Assembly: GCA_026003835.1 (NCBI GenBank)
Contig: BPHZ01000006.1
Location: 62,001 to 126,000 of the forward strand
From: Herpetosiphonaceae bacterium
Lineage (GTDB): Bacteria > Chloroflexota > Chloroflexia > Chloroflexales > Herpetosiphonaceae
DNA length: 64,000 bases
Direction of reading: 5' to 3'
Under the pieces are notes generated by a model. The model was not told the origin of the DNA, searched no databases, and saw only the letters and a program-made list of their open reading frames with translations. Below are positions 39,168 to 48,025 of the stretch, piece after piece. How positions within the stretch are numbered: the first letter of the stretch is position 1; every line of letters begins with the position of its first letter. The translations under genes and the position numbers were made by a program.

Positions 39168-39321
39168 GGATCATCTCCTGATAGATAGTCTCTCGTGCAG
39201 GAGCAAGCCACCTGGATGGACATATCACTGCACGTTGCGCTCCAGGGAACCAAATCTGTGGGGGTACCTCCACACCCCAGCCAGCCGGCGCACCAGGGTA
39301 TACGCGCCGGGGTGATGGCAC

Positions 39322-39624
39322 TCAGGCCATGGAGGGACGCTCGATCGCAATGCGGTCGATACAACCGTCGGTGATACGCCACTCGCGCAGCTCGTAGCGG
39401 TCCAGACCACGCGCGACCAGCGGATCGGCCTGCGCAATCGCTCTGGCCTCCTCAACAGAATCAGCGCTGATGATCAGCATCCCGCCGCGCTTATCGGTGA
39501 ACGGCCCCGAGAGCAGCAGCGCCCCGCGCTCCTTAAGCGCGGCGAGATAGGCAAAATGGTCGGGCAGATGGGGCTCATAGATTGCCCGATCGACGATAAT
39601 TGTCAGGGTAATCACAAAAACCAT
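39322..39624 (-). CDS. YciI-like protein
   Basis: 100 residues from ATG 39624 (GGAGG 6 nt upstream). Single ferredoxin-like YCII domain: DHFAYLAALKERGALLLSGPF with the conserved His, GGMLIISADSVEEARAIAQADP with the conserved Asp, ending VARGLDRYELREWRI. Family members are small, some dehydrochlorinase-like; the role here is unknown. 30 nt downstream of the metallophosphoesterase, probably the same transcript. Confidence 0.85.
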   Translation of the reverse strand: MVFVITLTIIVDRAIYEPHLPDHFAYLAALKERGALLLSGPFTDKRGGMLIISADSVEEARAIAQADPLVARGLDRYELREWRITDGCIDRIAIERPSMA

Positions 39625-39654
39625 CCGGTTCCTCCGGCTAACACAGCAACGGCT

Positions 39655-40299
39655 CTACGCCGCCAGCTGATCGGGATCGATCTCCAGGATTGTATAGCCA
39701 CAGGTATTGATCACTGTTGTCCTGCCCACCTGCACGGGCGACTGGTCGCCGTAGCCATAGCGCAGATGGACATGGCCGTGGATCAGATAGCGCGGCTCAA
39801 AGCGTTCGATAAAACGGCGCAGAGCTTCGAAGCCGCGGTGCGCTCCCGGGCCATCGTGAATACCACGAGGCGGAGCATGCGTGATCAGAATATCGAGATA
39901 GCGCCCATAGCGATACTTGTTCCACAGCAGCCGTGGCACAAGCCGCCAGAGCCGGCGTGCCATCTCCATCTCGCTGTACTGGACACCCTCCCGATTGTAG
40001 CGAATACTTCCCTCAACGCCGGCCAGTAGCAGACCACCCACGTACACGCTACGCAGGTCGAGATTCTCACATCCGCGCGGGTGCATCAGACGCGTCCCAT
40101 TCTCCCGCCGCTCACCCCTCGAATCGTGATTTCCTCGCACGTAGTAGCACGGTGCCTGCAGCAGCGTGACCAGATACTCAATGTACGACGGCAAGAGATC
40201 ACCACAGCTCAGGATCAGATCGACGGGCACGAGCCGGGTCGCAACAGATGGATGGTGGAGCAACGGCACGATCTCATCGCTCACCGTAAGCAGCCTCAT
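39655..40299 (-). CDS. Calcineurin-like metallophosphoesterase
   Basis: 214 residues from ATG 40299. Metal-binding motifs: LILSCGDLLP (GD), YVRGNHDSRG (GNHD), ILITHAPPRG (His), YLIHGHVHLRYG (GHVH). The first motif, normally DxH, is replaced by VSDEIVPL, with Asp kept and His absent, a variation seen in some UPF0046/Rv0805-distant groups. Substrate unknown. Leftward, with its own extended -10 (TGTTATAAT) about 50 nt upstream. Confidence 0.85.
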   Translation of the reverse strand: MRLLTVSDEIVPLLHHPSVATRLVPVDLILSCGDLLPSYIEYLVTLLQAPCYYVRGNHDSRGERRENGTRLMHPRGCENLDLRSVYVGGLLLAGVEGSIRYNREGVQYSEMEMARRLWRLVPRLLWNKYRYGRYLDILITHAPPRGIHDGPGAHRGFEALRRFIERFEPRYLIHGHVHLRYGYGDQSPVQVGRTTVINTCGYTILEIDPDQLAA

Positions 40300-40347
40300 C
40301 GCTGAGCTGAATCCTCCCTTGGGTTCTCTGAGATTGTGACTTTGGAT

Positions 40348-40374
40348 ATTATAACATCAGTGCTGGTACAATAG
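40348..40374. promoter_or_regulatory. Divergent extended -10 elements
   Basis: Leftward TGTTATAAT (TATAAT 40353-40348) for the phosphoesterase. Rightward TGGTACAAT (TACAAT 40369-40374) toward larC, whose ATG is 163 nt further. The remaining 160 nt before larC hold no other feature I can support. Confidence 0.45.
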
Positions 40375-40536
40375 CTGGCATTCGTGTGGAAGGGAAGGGC
40401 GGCGTCAACGCTCCAGTTTTATACTATCTCAACGGGAAAAAGGGGATTTGTGAGACAGCCCCAACCCCCGTTTTACGACCTCCGGATGGTATGGAGCGGC
40501 TGACGTGAACATGGCCCTGGCGGGAGGAAGAGTTCT

Positions 40537-41715
40537 ATGGCACCTATCATCTATTTCGATTGCCCAACGGGGATCAGCGGCGATATGGCGCTGGCATCAC
40601 TCATCGACCTTGGCATCTCGCTCGATGATCTGCGCGCCGGCCTCGCAACACTGCCGCTCGAAGGCTGGACGTTGGAGGCGCGCCGGCTGACGAACTACGG
40701 GATCACGGGGACGCAGATCCGCATCGCCACCTCCGAGCGGCAGCCCCACCGCAGCTTTACCGATATCCAGGCGCTTATCGTCGCCTCCAACCTGCCCGAG
40801 CCGGTCAAAGAGCGCAGCATCACCATCTTTGCGCGCCTGGCTGAGGCGGAGGCAGCTATCCACGGCGTCGATCCTACAACCATTCACTTCCACGAGGTCG
40901 GAGCCGTAGACTCCATCCTGGATATCGTCGGCTTCGCGCTGGGCCTGCACCTGCTCGGCATCGAGCATGTCTATGCCTCCCCGCTACCGCTGGGAAGTGG
41001 CTGGATCGAGACGGCACATGGCCCGCTGCCTGTGCCTGCGCCCGCAACGCTGCAACTCCTGGCGGGCGCAGGCGCCCCGACAGCGCCCGACAATGGCCTG
41101 CGCGGCGAGCTTGTCACACCCACCGGCGCGGCGCTGCTGGCAACCTGCGCCACCTTCTCACGGCCAGCGCTGGTGCTGCGGCGGGTTGGCTACGGCTTCG
41201 GACAGCGCGATCTCGGCCGGGCCAATGCGCTGCGCGCCTGGCTAGGCGAGACGGCGCCGGAGACGGACGCACAGACACCCACCACGGCAGTCTTGCTGGA
41301 GACAAATCTGGATGACCAGCCGGGCGAGCAGCTGGCCTACACCGTCGAGCGGCTGCTGGAGCTAGGCGCGCTCGACGCCTGGCTGACGCCCGTGCTGATG
41401 AAGAAAGGCCGGCCTGCGTTTATTCTCTCGGCCCTGGTGCCCGAAACGTTAGAGGATCAGGCGGTGACGCTGATCTTCCGCGAGACGACGACCCTGGGCG
41501 TGCGCCGCCGGCGAGTAGAGCGCTTCGTCTGTGAGCGCTCGATCAGCACGGTCAAGACGGCCCTGGGACTTGTGCGTGTCAAGGAGAAACGCTGGCGCGG
41601 CGAACTGCTTGGCGCCGCGCCTGAATATGAGGATTGCGCTCGCCTGGCGCGGGAACACAACATCCCGCTCCGCGAGGTCTATGAGTTGGCGCTGCGCGCG
41701 GCCTGGATACAATAA
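40537..41715 (+). CDS. larC: Nickel-pincer cofactor biosynthesis protein LarC
   Basis: 392 residues from ATG 40537 (GGAGG about 13 nt upstream). Full LarC/DUF111 pattern: [20 protein letters not shown] at the N-terminus, [16 protein letters not shown] (acidic/His cluster), [21 protein letters not shown], and [20 protein letters not shown] in the C-terminal half. LarC inserts nickel into the pyridinium-3,5-bisthiocarboxylate nucleotide of lactate racemase and related enzymes, using CTP. larA, larB and larE are not in the window, so the target enzyme is elsewhere. Confidence 0.92.
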   Translation: MAPIIYFDCPTGISGDMALASLIDLGISLDDLRAGLATLPLEGWTLEARRLTNYGITGTQIRIATSERQPHRSFTDIQALIVASNLPEPVKERSITIFARLAEAEAAIHGVDPTTIHFHEVGAVDSILDIVGFALGLHLLGIEHVYASPLPLGSGWIETAHGPLPVPAPATLQLLAGAGAPTAPDNGLRGELVTPTGAALLATCATFSRPALVLRRVGYGFGQRDLGRANALRAWLGETAPETDAQTPTTAVLLETNLDDQPGEQLAYTVERLLELGALDAWLTPVLMKKGRPAFILSALVPETLEDQAVTLIFRETTTLGVRRRRVERFVCERSISTVKTALGLVRVKEKRWRGELLGAAPEYEDCARLAREHNIPLREVYELALRAAWIQ

Positions 41716-41758
41716 CGATACAACAATGACAACACAGACCGACAGGCCGGCGCGATCG

Positions 41759-42454
41759 CTATTCAACAAGGCGATAGCCAACACCCGGCTGGGTGATCAA
41801 ATACCGCGGCTTTTTCGGATTGTCTCCCAGCTTCCGGCGCAGCCTGCCAATATAGACCCGCAAATACTCCGTCTCGCTGCCGTAGGTTTTGCCCCACACC
41901 CGCTGCAGCAGCTCCTCATGGGTTAGAACGCGGCCCAAATTCCGCACCAGCTCATCAAGGAGCGCCCACTCTGTGCGGGTAAGCGGCACCTCCTCGCCAT
42001 TGCGACGCAGGCAGCGGTTGGTGAAATCGACCTCGACGTTGCCACAGCGCCAGATACCTTTCCCTGACTGCTGATGGCCGTTCCAGTAGCTCCGCCGCAG
42101 CAGAGACTGGACGCGCATGAGCAGCTCCTCAGGGCAACAGGGCTTGAGCATGTAGTCGTCCGCCCCGGCCTCAAATGCCTTAAGCTTATGCTCATTGCCG
42201 CTAAGGCCGGAGATGACCAGGATCGGAACCATCGAACTCTGGCGAACTTGCTTACAGAAAGCAAATCCGTCCATTCCCGGCAACAGCAGATCGAGGATGA
42301 TTAAGTGGGGAGGATTCTCCTCGTGTATAATCAGGGCCTCGGTGCCGTTGTCTGCGATGGTGACCTGATACCCGGCTTTCTTCAATGTCGTGTTTAGTAA
42401 CGACTGGGCTGTTGGTGAGTCTTCGACAACGAGAATACGGTATTGTCGCAGCAA
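41759..42454 (-). CDS. OmpR-family response regulator
   Basis: 231 residues from TTG 42454: AAGGAGG lies 6-7 nt upstream and no ATG fits the family N-terminus (RILVVEDS). Receiver domain residues 1-120 with acidic pocket VVED and phosphoacceptor Asp in LIILDLLLPGMDG, Lys in MLKPCCPEEL. The C-terminal winged helix (about 130-231) ends YLITQPGVGYRLVE, the usual OmpR/PhoB finish. No histidine kinase is adjacent. It lies just downstream of the RiPP operon on the same strand with a 149-nt gap, so a link to the cluster is possible but unproven. Confidence 0.9.
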   Translation of the reverse strand: MLRQYRILVVEDSPTAQSLLNTTLKKAGYQVTIADNGTEALIIHEENPPHLIILDLLLPGMDGFAFCKQVRQSSMVPILVISGLSGNEHKLKAFEAGADDYMLKPCCPEELLMRVQSLLRRSYWNGHQQSGKGIWRCGNVEVDFTNRCLRRNGEEVPLTRTEWALLDELVRNLGRVLTHEELLQRVWGKTYGSETEYLRVYIGRLRRKLGDNPKKPRYLITQPGVGYRLVE

Positions 42455-42603
42455 CTTTCTCCTCCTTACACGTAGTTATGCGTTGTTGTACGCTTCTGTG
42501 CGAGTTATGAGAACTGCGACTACGTCGCTTGGATTCACAGCCATCCACGTGAATTATCCACGGGGCTGAGAATTGAGTCACTTGTGGAGGAGGTACTACC
42601 GTA

Positions 42604-43830
42604 CTATGTAGTATTGTACCGCGATTTTATCATATGCGCAAATGAGAGCAGAATTGTTGCGGCCCGATCAATACCCCCATAGCGCGCAAAGCGCTCCTGG
42701 AGCGCCAACGCCCTCTGACGATAGCCCGGCTCGACAAGAACCTTGCGCAGCGCCGCCGTGAGCACCGCAGCGCTGAGATGCTGCGGTGGGATAGCAAGCC
42801 CTACGCCAAGAGCCATGACGCGCTCTGCATGAATAAACTGATCCGCAGCAGCCGGTGTAACAACCTGTGGAATGGCAGCACATACAGCGGCATGAGTCGT
42901 TGCCATACCACCGTGGTGAACGATAGCCGCCGATAGCGGCAGAAGATGCCCGTAATCGAGCCACTCTTCCCAGCGAATATACTCGGGGAGCGGCTCGCAC
43001 AGGCGGCGTTTGTCTGGTGGGCCGGCGATAATACCATAGCCCCCGACCGCGCCAATCGCCTCGATGATAAGCGGTAGGTTGCTGGCAGGCGGGCCATACG
43101 TCGTGCTCTGGGTGACGAGCACCAGCGGGCAATCGTGCGGCAGCTCCGCCAGCCATGCAGGCGGCGGCGAAGCTGGACAGCGCTGGTGTCCACCAACAAA
43201 TTGGGCGCCGGGAGACTGCCGTGGATTGTACGAGGCGAACCAATCCTCTGGAAAAAAGACCAGGTGCAGATCCGGCGCCATAAACGGGAAGGCGGGATCG
43301 GGCGCTTCTGCCACCGGCGCGAGCTTCAACCCCTGGCGGAGGGCATTGAGCCGCCGATACCAGCCAGCAATCACCTCGGTCGTCTCCGGCATCGAGCGCA
43401 GGACCAGATACGGACCAGGGTAACCACAGGCAGCCAGCGGCACGTCCATCGCCTCAGCAGCCAGCGCTGCCGCCAGCACCATTGGATCGGCAACAAGAAC
43501 ATCGGGCTGCCACTGCTGTATCACCGCACAGTGAGCCTTACATGCGGCGGCAACCTGATCCTCCTGAGTCCATGTGTCGATCGTGCGCTGGATCTCAGCG
43601 GCGTAGAGCAGAGCAGTTGTCTCCGCCGGCGGCAGGCCATCTTGAGGCGGCTGGAACGCTACCGGCACAGCCTCGAAAGGAATCCCTGCTGCGGCCAGGC
43701 GGTCGGCCACGGCGGGACCGCTCAGCCAGAGCACCTCGTGACCAAGCTCCAGCAGGCGTCCTGCCATCGGCAGGAGGCCGCCCCAGTCAAGATGACCAGG
43801 CAACGCTGCTGTTGAGATGAGAATACGCAT
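42604..43830 (-). CDS. GT1-family (UGT/MGT-like) glycosyltransferase, RiPP cluster
   Basis: 408 residues from ATG 43830 (AAGGGCG 6 nt upstream). N-terminal MRILISTAALPGHLDWGGLL is a GT-B start of the macrolide/antibiotic glycosyltransferase group. The C-terminal donor site is AAIVHHGGMATTHAAVCAAI followed by PQVVTPAAADQFIHAERVM, the NDP-sugar HGG motif. Its paralogue at 48026-49282 shares the whole layout. It should add a sugar to a natural product. Last gene of the leftward RiPP operon, 8 nt after the ABC permease. Alternative: cell-surface glycolipid glycosylation, unlikely given the context. Confidence 0.85.
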   Translation of the reverse strand: MRILISTAALPGHLDWGGLLPMAGRLLELGHEVLWLSGPAVADRLAAAGIPFEAVPVAFQPPQDGLPPAETTALLYAAEIQRTIDTWTQEDQVAAACKAHCAVIQQWQPDVLVADPMVLAAALAAEAMDVPLAACGYPGPYLVLRSMPETTEVIAGWYRRLNALRQGLKLAPVAEAPDPAFPFMAPDLHLVFFPEDWFASYNPRQSPGAQFVGGHQRCPASPPPAWLAELPHDCPLVLVTQSTTYGPPASNLPLIIEAIGAVGGYGIIAGPPDKRRLCEPLPEYIRWEEWLDYGHLLPLSAAIVHHGGMATTHAAVCAAIPQVVTPAAADQFIHAERVMALGVGLAIPPQHLSAAVLTAALRKVLVEPGYRQRALALQERFARYGGIDRAATILLSFAHMIKSRYNTT

Positions 43831-43838
43831 CATCGCCC

Positions 43839-44555
43839 TTAATCCCAGCGAAAGAGTCGTGCCGCAATCAGGAGACTTGCGCCAATGAGCACCAGCAGAA
43901 AGAGCACACTTTCCCAGGCGATCGTCCCGGTAGCCGGCAGCCAGAAGCCGGTGACGAGCCGCATCATATGCTCGATGGGGAGCCATCTCGCGATCGTTTT
44001 CACCGTGGGGGATGCGTCGGGACTGCCGGCAACAAACAGCGCGAACATCATCCCGCCGAAAAGGATCGTGCTGGCAACCTGCAGCCCGCGTACAGTGGTG
44101 ATGACGCTGCTAAGGAACGAGCCCATCGCAATAAAGGCCAGCGTGCCGAGTAGAAAGGCAGCAGCGACACCGAGCGGCTGAACCGGTGGGGCGATCTGCA
44201 AAACCGTCAGCCCGACGATCACCAACAGCAATCCGCCGAGAACGACCATGACCATCCCCACCAGCGCCTGAGCAACCAGATAGAGCAGCGGCGAGAGCGG
44301 CGTCACGCGTAGGCGGCGCAACATGCCGCGCTCACGGTAGGTCACCAGCGTAATGGGGAATGCCATCAGGCCGAAAACCATCGGGCTAATGCCCAAAAAA
44401 GAGAGCGTCTGCGCTGTGGCAACCTGTTGATCGGACTGCTGCAGCCCAAGCAGCAGGGCCATCAGCGAGGGAAAGAGCAAAATAAAGATAAAGCTTGTCG
44501 GCTCTCGCAGCAGGAGTTTCCACTCCACGCTGACGATCGTTGTTAAGCTGCGCAT
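43839..44555 (-). CDS. ABC-2 type transporter permease
   Basis: 238 residues from ATG 44555 (AAGGAGGAG 4 nt upstream; an upstream GTG overlapping the ATPase is less likely). Six hydrophobic segments in the ABC-2 pattern, with MLRRLRVTPLSPLLYLVAQA between TM2 and TM3. Partner of the ATPase encoded immediately upstream. In this setting it probably exports the modified peptide or gives producer immunity. Confidence 0.88.
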   Translation of the reverse strand: MRSLTTIVSVEWKLLLREPTSFIFILLFPSLMALLLGLQQSDQQVATAQTLSFLGISPMVFGLMAFPITLVTYRERGMLRRLRVTPLSPLLYLVAQALVGMVMVVLGGLLLVIVGLTVLQIAPPVQPLGVAAAFLLGTLAFIAMGSFLSSVITTVRGLQVASTILFGGMMFALFVAGSPDASPTVKTIARWLPIEHMMRLVTGFWLPATGTIAWESVLFLLVLIGASLLIAARLFRWD

Positions 44556-44566
44556 CAACTCCTCCT

Positions 44567-45478
44567 TCACTCGCGCATGGCATGGCCGGTCAGCTTCAGA
44601 AAGACATCCTCCAGCGTTGCCTGCTGGCTGCGCAGATCTGCCGGTACAATATCGTGAGATGCAAGCGCCCCGGCGACATGCGCCATCACCGGCCCTGAGC
44701 CATAGACGGCAACCTCGTCGCCCTGTCGCAGCACACGGTTGACGTGCGGTAGCTTCTCAAGGATATCCAGGCTAATCTCTTTCGGCAGCGTAAAGCGAAC
44801 ACAGGTCTCCTGATGGAGGCCGGCGATGAGCTGCTGCGGCGTGTCGAGGGCGATCAACCGGCCATGGTCAATGATCGCCAGCCGATCACAGAGCCGCTCA
44901 GCCTCCTCCATAAAATGAGTCACCAGGATCACCGTGGTACCACGGCGGCGGATATCGCTGATCAGCTCCCAGGTGGCGCGGCGCGCCTGCGGATCGAGCC
45001 CGGTTGTAAGCTCATCCAGGAAGACAACATCAGGGTTATTGATCAGGCTCAGCGCAATGAATAGCCGCTGCTTCTGCCCACCGGAAAGGTTCGTAAAGGC
45101 GGTATTGCGCTTCTCCTCCAGCCCCCACTGCTCCAAGAGCGCCGCCGGATCGGCAGGCTGATCATAGAACGAGGCAAACAAATCCAACGCCTCCCAAACC
45201 TTGATACGATCAGGGAGAGCCGCTTGCTGGAGCTGTACTCCGAGGCGCTGGCGCAGCTCTTTGCTCTGTCGCTGCGGGTCCATGCCAAGCACGCGAATAA
45301 CACCGGCTGTCGGCTTACGGAGCCCGACAATGCACTCGATCGTCGTCGTCTTGCCCGCGCCGTTGGGGCCAACAATGCCAAAAATCTCTCCGGCGCGCAC
45401 CGTAAACGAGATATCCTCGACGGCCACCGTCGAACCGTAGGTTTTTCGTAGATGTTCAACCTCAATAACCGTGTCCAT
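44567..45478 (-). CDS. ABC transporter ATPase
   Basis: 303 residues from ATG 45478 (AGGGGAG 6 nt upstream). Walker A IVGPNGAGKTTTIECI, Q-loop VQLQQAALP, signature LSGGQKQRLFIAL, Walker B VVFLDELTTGLDP, H-loop VILVTHFMEEAERL. The order and C-terminal extension (about 70 residues) match drug-efflux/bacteriocin-export ATPases of the CcmA/BcrA type. Stop overlaps the ribosome site of the permease gene. 20 nt after the LanB-C-like gene stop. Confidence 0.92.
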   Translation of the reverse strand: MDTVIEVEHLRKTYGSTVAVEDISFTVRAGEIFGIVGPNGAGKTTTIECIVGLRKPTAGVIRVLGMDPQRQSKELRQRLGVQLQQAALPDRIKVWEALDLFASFYDQPADPAALLEQWGLEEKRNTAFTNLSGGQKQRLFIALSLINNPDVVFLDELTTGLDPQARRATWELISDIRRRGTTVILVTHFMEEAERLCDRLAIIDHGRLIALDTPQQLIAGLHQETCVRFTLPKEISLDILEKLPHVNRVLRQGDEVAVYGSGPVMAHVAGALASHDIVPADLRSQQATLEDVFLKLTGHAMRE

Positions 45479-45498
45479 AGCCACTCCCCTCAGCTCGT

Positions 45499-46458
45499 TT
45501 ATACCTGTACGGATGACAGCTCGTGCTCCTGCAGGATGTTGCCGAGCAGGTAAGAGGAGAAAATCTCCTCCTGGATGGAGATATTGAAGCGATTATGGAG
45601 CATGTGGAACAAATTATGCCCAACGATCTCGGCCACCACCGGATTCACCACCCGACGCTCCTCAGGCGAGAGACGCGCCATGATCTCAACAGCGCCACGC
45701 TGGAGCCTGCCGACCAACTCGGCACCGGAGCTACCAAAGGCCGCCACAATCGCTTCATCGTCAGGCTCGCTGAAAATCAGCGTTCGCAAGCGCCCCCCAA
45801 CCTGCTGATAGCGCTGCTCAAAAATCTGCTCCCACTCCTTATCCACCTCGAAGAAATCCATCCAACGCTCCTTCATGCGATCACAGAAGAGCGTAAGCAC
45901 TGGCGCCGGAATTTCAGTTGCGCGCAGAATCATCCCAGCGACGACAATGGACCACTGGAAGCGCAGCTGGTGGCTTTGGAACGTCGCAATGGCGTCGAGA
46001 CAGGCCATACTACAGAGATCCTCGAACTCACGCTGGAGCGGCGTAAGCTGCTCGTCGAGGAACTGCTGATCGTCAACGATCTTGATATCGTAGGTGTAGG
46101 CGTGATGGAGCGGCTCGTGGCCCCAGAATTTATGGTACAGACGCTCCCCGAGAGGCGGGTACTCTACCTGCTCGGGCGGCGGCGGAAAGTGTTCCCGCAG
46201 AAAAGCAGGCAGCGTCTCCTCAATCATAGGCCGGATCTCACGCTCAAGAACCTCCGGCTCACCAAGGAAACGCATATCCACATGGACACCGCCCTCGGAG
46301 TAGCGCCGGAAAAAGCGTGACTGGACGGCAGGTGATCCTGCGACGTGTTGGAAGAACGGCCGAACATAGCCGAGAAGGATCGTATCGCCCTCGACGGAGA
46401 GGCGCTCCCCAGGCTGAAGACGATGAAAAATGCGGGTCTTAAGCCAGGTTGTCAGCAT
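45499..46458 (-). CDS. Stand-alone LanB C-terminal-type protein (candidate thiopeptide [4+2] cyclase)
   Basis: 319 residues from ATG 46458 (GAGGGAG 3 nt upstream). The family resemblance is to thiopeptide-type bacteriocin biosynthesis proteins (Lant_dehydr_C/PF14028 group): GGVHVDMRFLGEPEVLER near residue 60, FHMLHNRFNISIQEEIFSSYLL at the end, matching its relative at 49555-50469 (IHMLCNRMGITILEEAFLLHLL). It lacks the YGG...E..F..DS motif of that relative, replaced by WGHEPLHHAYTYDIKIVDDQ. In thiopeptide clusters one such stand-alone protein eliminates glutamate and another forms the pyridine; I assign pyridine formation here only by exclusion. It follows a methyltransferase by 7 nt. Confidence 0.7.
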   Translation of the reverse strand: MLTTWLKTRIFHRLQPGERLSVEGDTILLGYVRPFFQHVAGSPAVQSRFFRRYSEGGVHVDMRFLGEPEVLEREIRPMIEETLPAFLREHFPPPPEQVEYPPLGERLYHKFWGHEPLHHAYTYDIKIVDDQQFLDEQLTPLQREFEDLCSMACLDAIATFQSHQLRFQWSIVVAGMILRATEIPAPVLTLFCDRMKERWMDFFEVDKEWEQIFEQRYQQVGGRLRTLIFSEPDDEAIVAAFGSSGAELVGRLQRGAVEIMARLSPEERRVVNPVVAEIVGHNLFHMLHNRFNISIQEEIFSSYLLGNILQEHELSSVQV

Positions 46459-46465
46459 AACTCCC

Positions 46466-47099
46466 TCACGAAACTGATCTATGCGGCCGACGGCAGACCG
46501 CAAGCAGGAACATATCGGTGCTGTGGTAGGTTTCGCCGTCAATATCCCAGCGCATTGTCTGGGATTGGAGCGAGACCTCGGCAAAGTAGCGCTCCAGCAT
46601 GGCCTGGAACTCTTCGGCGGTGTACTCCCCGCACATGATGTGGCGGCTGCGGCACCACGCCGGTAATCGGCGTGCTACAGAGAAAGATGCCGTCGGAGCG
46701 CAGCCCGGCGCAGACTCGTTCCAGGAAACGCTCGGGATCGGGCAGATGCTCAATCGTCTCCATCGAGACGATCACATCAACAGGTTGGGTCAGCTTAAAA
46801 CGCTGGGCGTCGGCGCAGTAGAAACTGGCGTTGGGGTAGGTGCGTCGGCAATACTCGATGACCGAGCGATCGTTGTCGATACCGATGGCCTGTTCCGCAA
46901 CCTGGGCCAGGTAACTTGTGCCGTACCCACTCCCGCAGGCAATATCAACGACGCACTTCCCCCGGCAGAATTGCGCCGCCCAGCGGTAGCGGGCCCAATG
47001 CGGCGCTCCAATGAAGATCATCGGGAAGGAGGGGTTGCGATCGTAGGCCGGGTCGTAGCGCTCCAGTGTAAAATCCATCGCCGGACCTGTCTCAGTCAT
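46466..47099 (-). CDS. Class I SAM-dependent methyltransferase, one apparent frameshift
   Basis: Starts ATG 47099 (GAGGAG 5 nt upstream). SAM-binding motif I VVDIACGSGYGTSYLAQ, acidic motif IGIDNDRS, motif II-like VDVIVSMETIEHLPDPERF, GIFLCSTPI. The frame breaks after PPHHVR: removing one base of the GGGG at 46630-46627 (CCCC on +) continues EYTAEEFQAMLERYFAEVSL and on to stop 46466, giving about 210 residues. Probable O-, N- or C-methylation of the RiPP or of its sugar. Without the correction the direct frame ends at 46539 with unrelated residues. Confidence 0.8.
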
Positions 47100-47111
47100 A
47101 GCTGCTCCTCA

Positions 47112-48016
47112 TCAGAAGGCTTTGCGAAGATAAAACGCAGCAGAGTCGCCCTGGCGCAGGGCATTGAGCCGGGCCGAGCGCCGACGAAACTCCTCGATCT
47201 GCTCCGGCGAAAAGATAGCGTTCTGTGGATTTCGCAGGTACGACTGCTGCGAGAGTAGCGGAATATCCCGCTGGTACTGTTCGCTGCCAATGAACTGGAG
47301 CTCGAACGAGTCGTAGCGTGTCTCGACGAGCACCAGGCCGGCCCGCTCCGCAAGCAGGGTGATGCTCTCCAGCGAGTGGATGTAAAGATGGCGGGGCGCG
47401 TCAACGCCAACCCAGTGGACGCCGTAGGTGCGCCAGGCGTAGGAGGAGACCGTCGGCATGCGCAGCAGACACACGCCGTCGCTGGTCAGCAGTGAGGCAG
47501 CCAGGCGCAACACCTCCTCCTGATCATCCATATGTTCAAAAGAATGGTTGAACATGATCAGATCCCACTGCCGGGCATCGTCCAGCTCGGCGAGGCTGCG
47601 GCGCTGAATGGTCAGGCCGTTGGGGTAGCAGATATCCGCCGGAAGATAGGCATCGATACCAGCCAGCCGGGTATACCCGGCTTCGCGCAGCCCGTAGAGC
47701 AAGCCCACCAGCCCCGCAGCCGACATCGAGAATGGCCGACTCAACGGTGAAACGATCCTGACCGAAGTAGGCATGAAGAAACTGGACAGCCAGCGCGCGC
47801 ATCAGCTCCGCCGGCTGTTGCCGTGGATCGGAGCTAAAGCTGTAGTACCCCCTCGCCGTAGTAGCGGGCGAGGTCTGCCGGCACAGCGACGATCTGAAGA
47901 CAGCCGCAGTCGGCACACTGGAAGTAGCTAAATTCGTCGCGCAGACCGATCATCATCTCGCGCATGACGAATGTGCAATGTTCGGCCTGGCTGCCGCAGA
48001 TCCTGCAAGTGGGCAT
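47112..48016 (-). CDS. Zinc-ribbon class I methyltransferase, two apparent frameshifts
   Basis: Starts ATG 48016 (GGAGAGACC directly upstream). N-terminal zinc-binding part MPTCRICGSQ and QCADCGCLQIV (CxxC, CxxC), as in sugar C-methyltransferase-like proteins. The SAM motif AILDVGCGAGG and the catalytic half FNHSFEHMDDQEEVLRLA lie in two other frames. Removing one base at GGGGG (47852-47848) and one near 47704-47706 joins all three into about 300 residues ending at 47112. It may methylate a sugar or the peptide. It lies between the glycosyltransferase and the second methyltransferase with 9-12 nt gaps. Confidence 0.78.
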
Positions 48017-48025
48017 GGTCTCTCC

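Noticed and set aside
41759..42454. Response regulator as cluster-specific regulator of the RiPP genes
   Set aside because: Only position supports it; it has its own start signal and a 149-nt gap, so I list it as independent.
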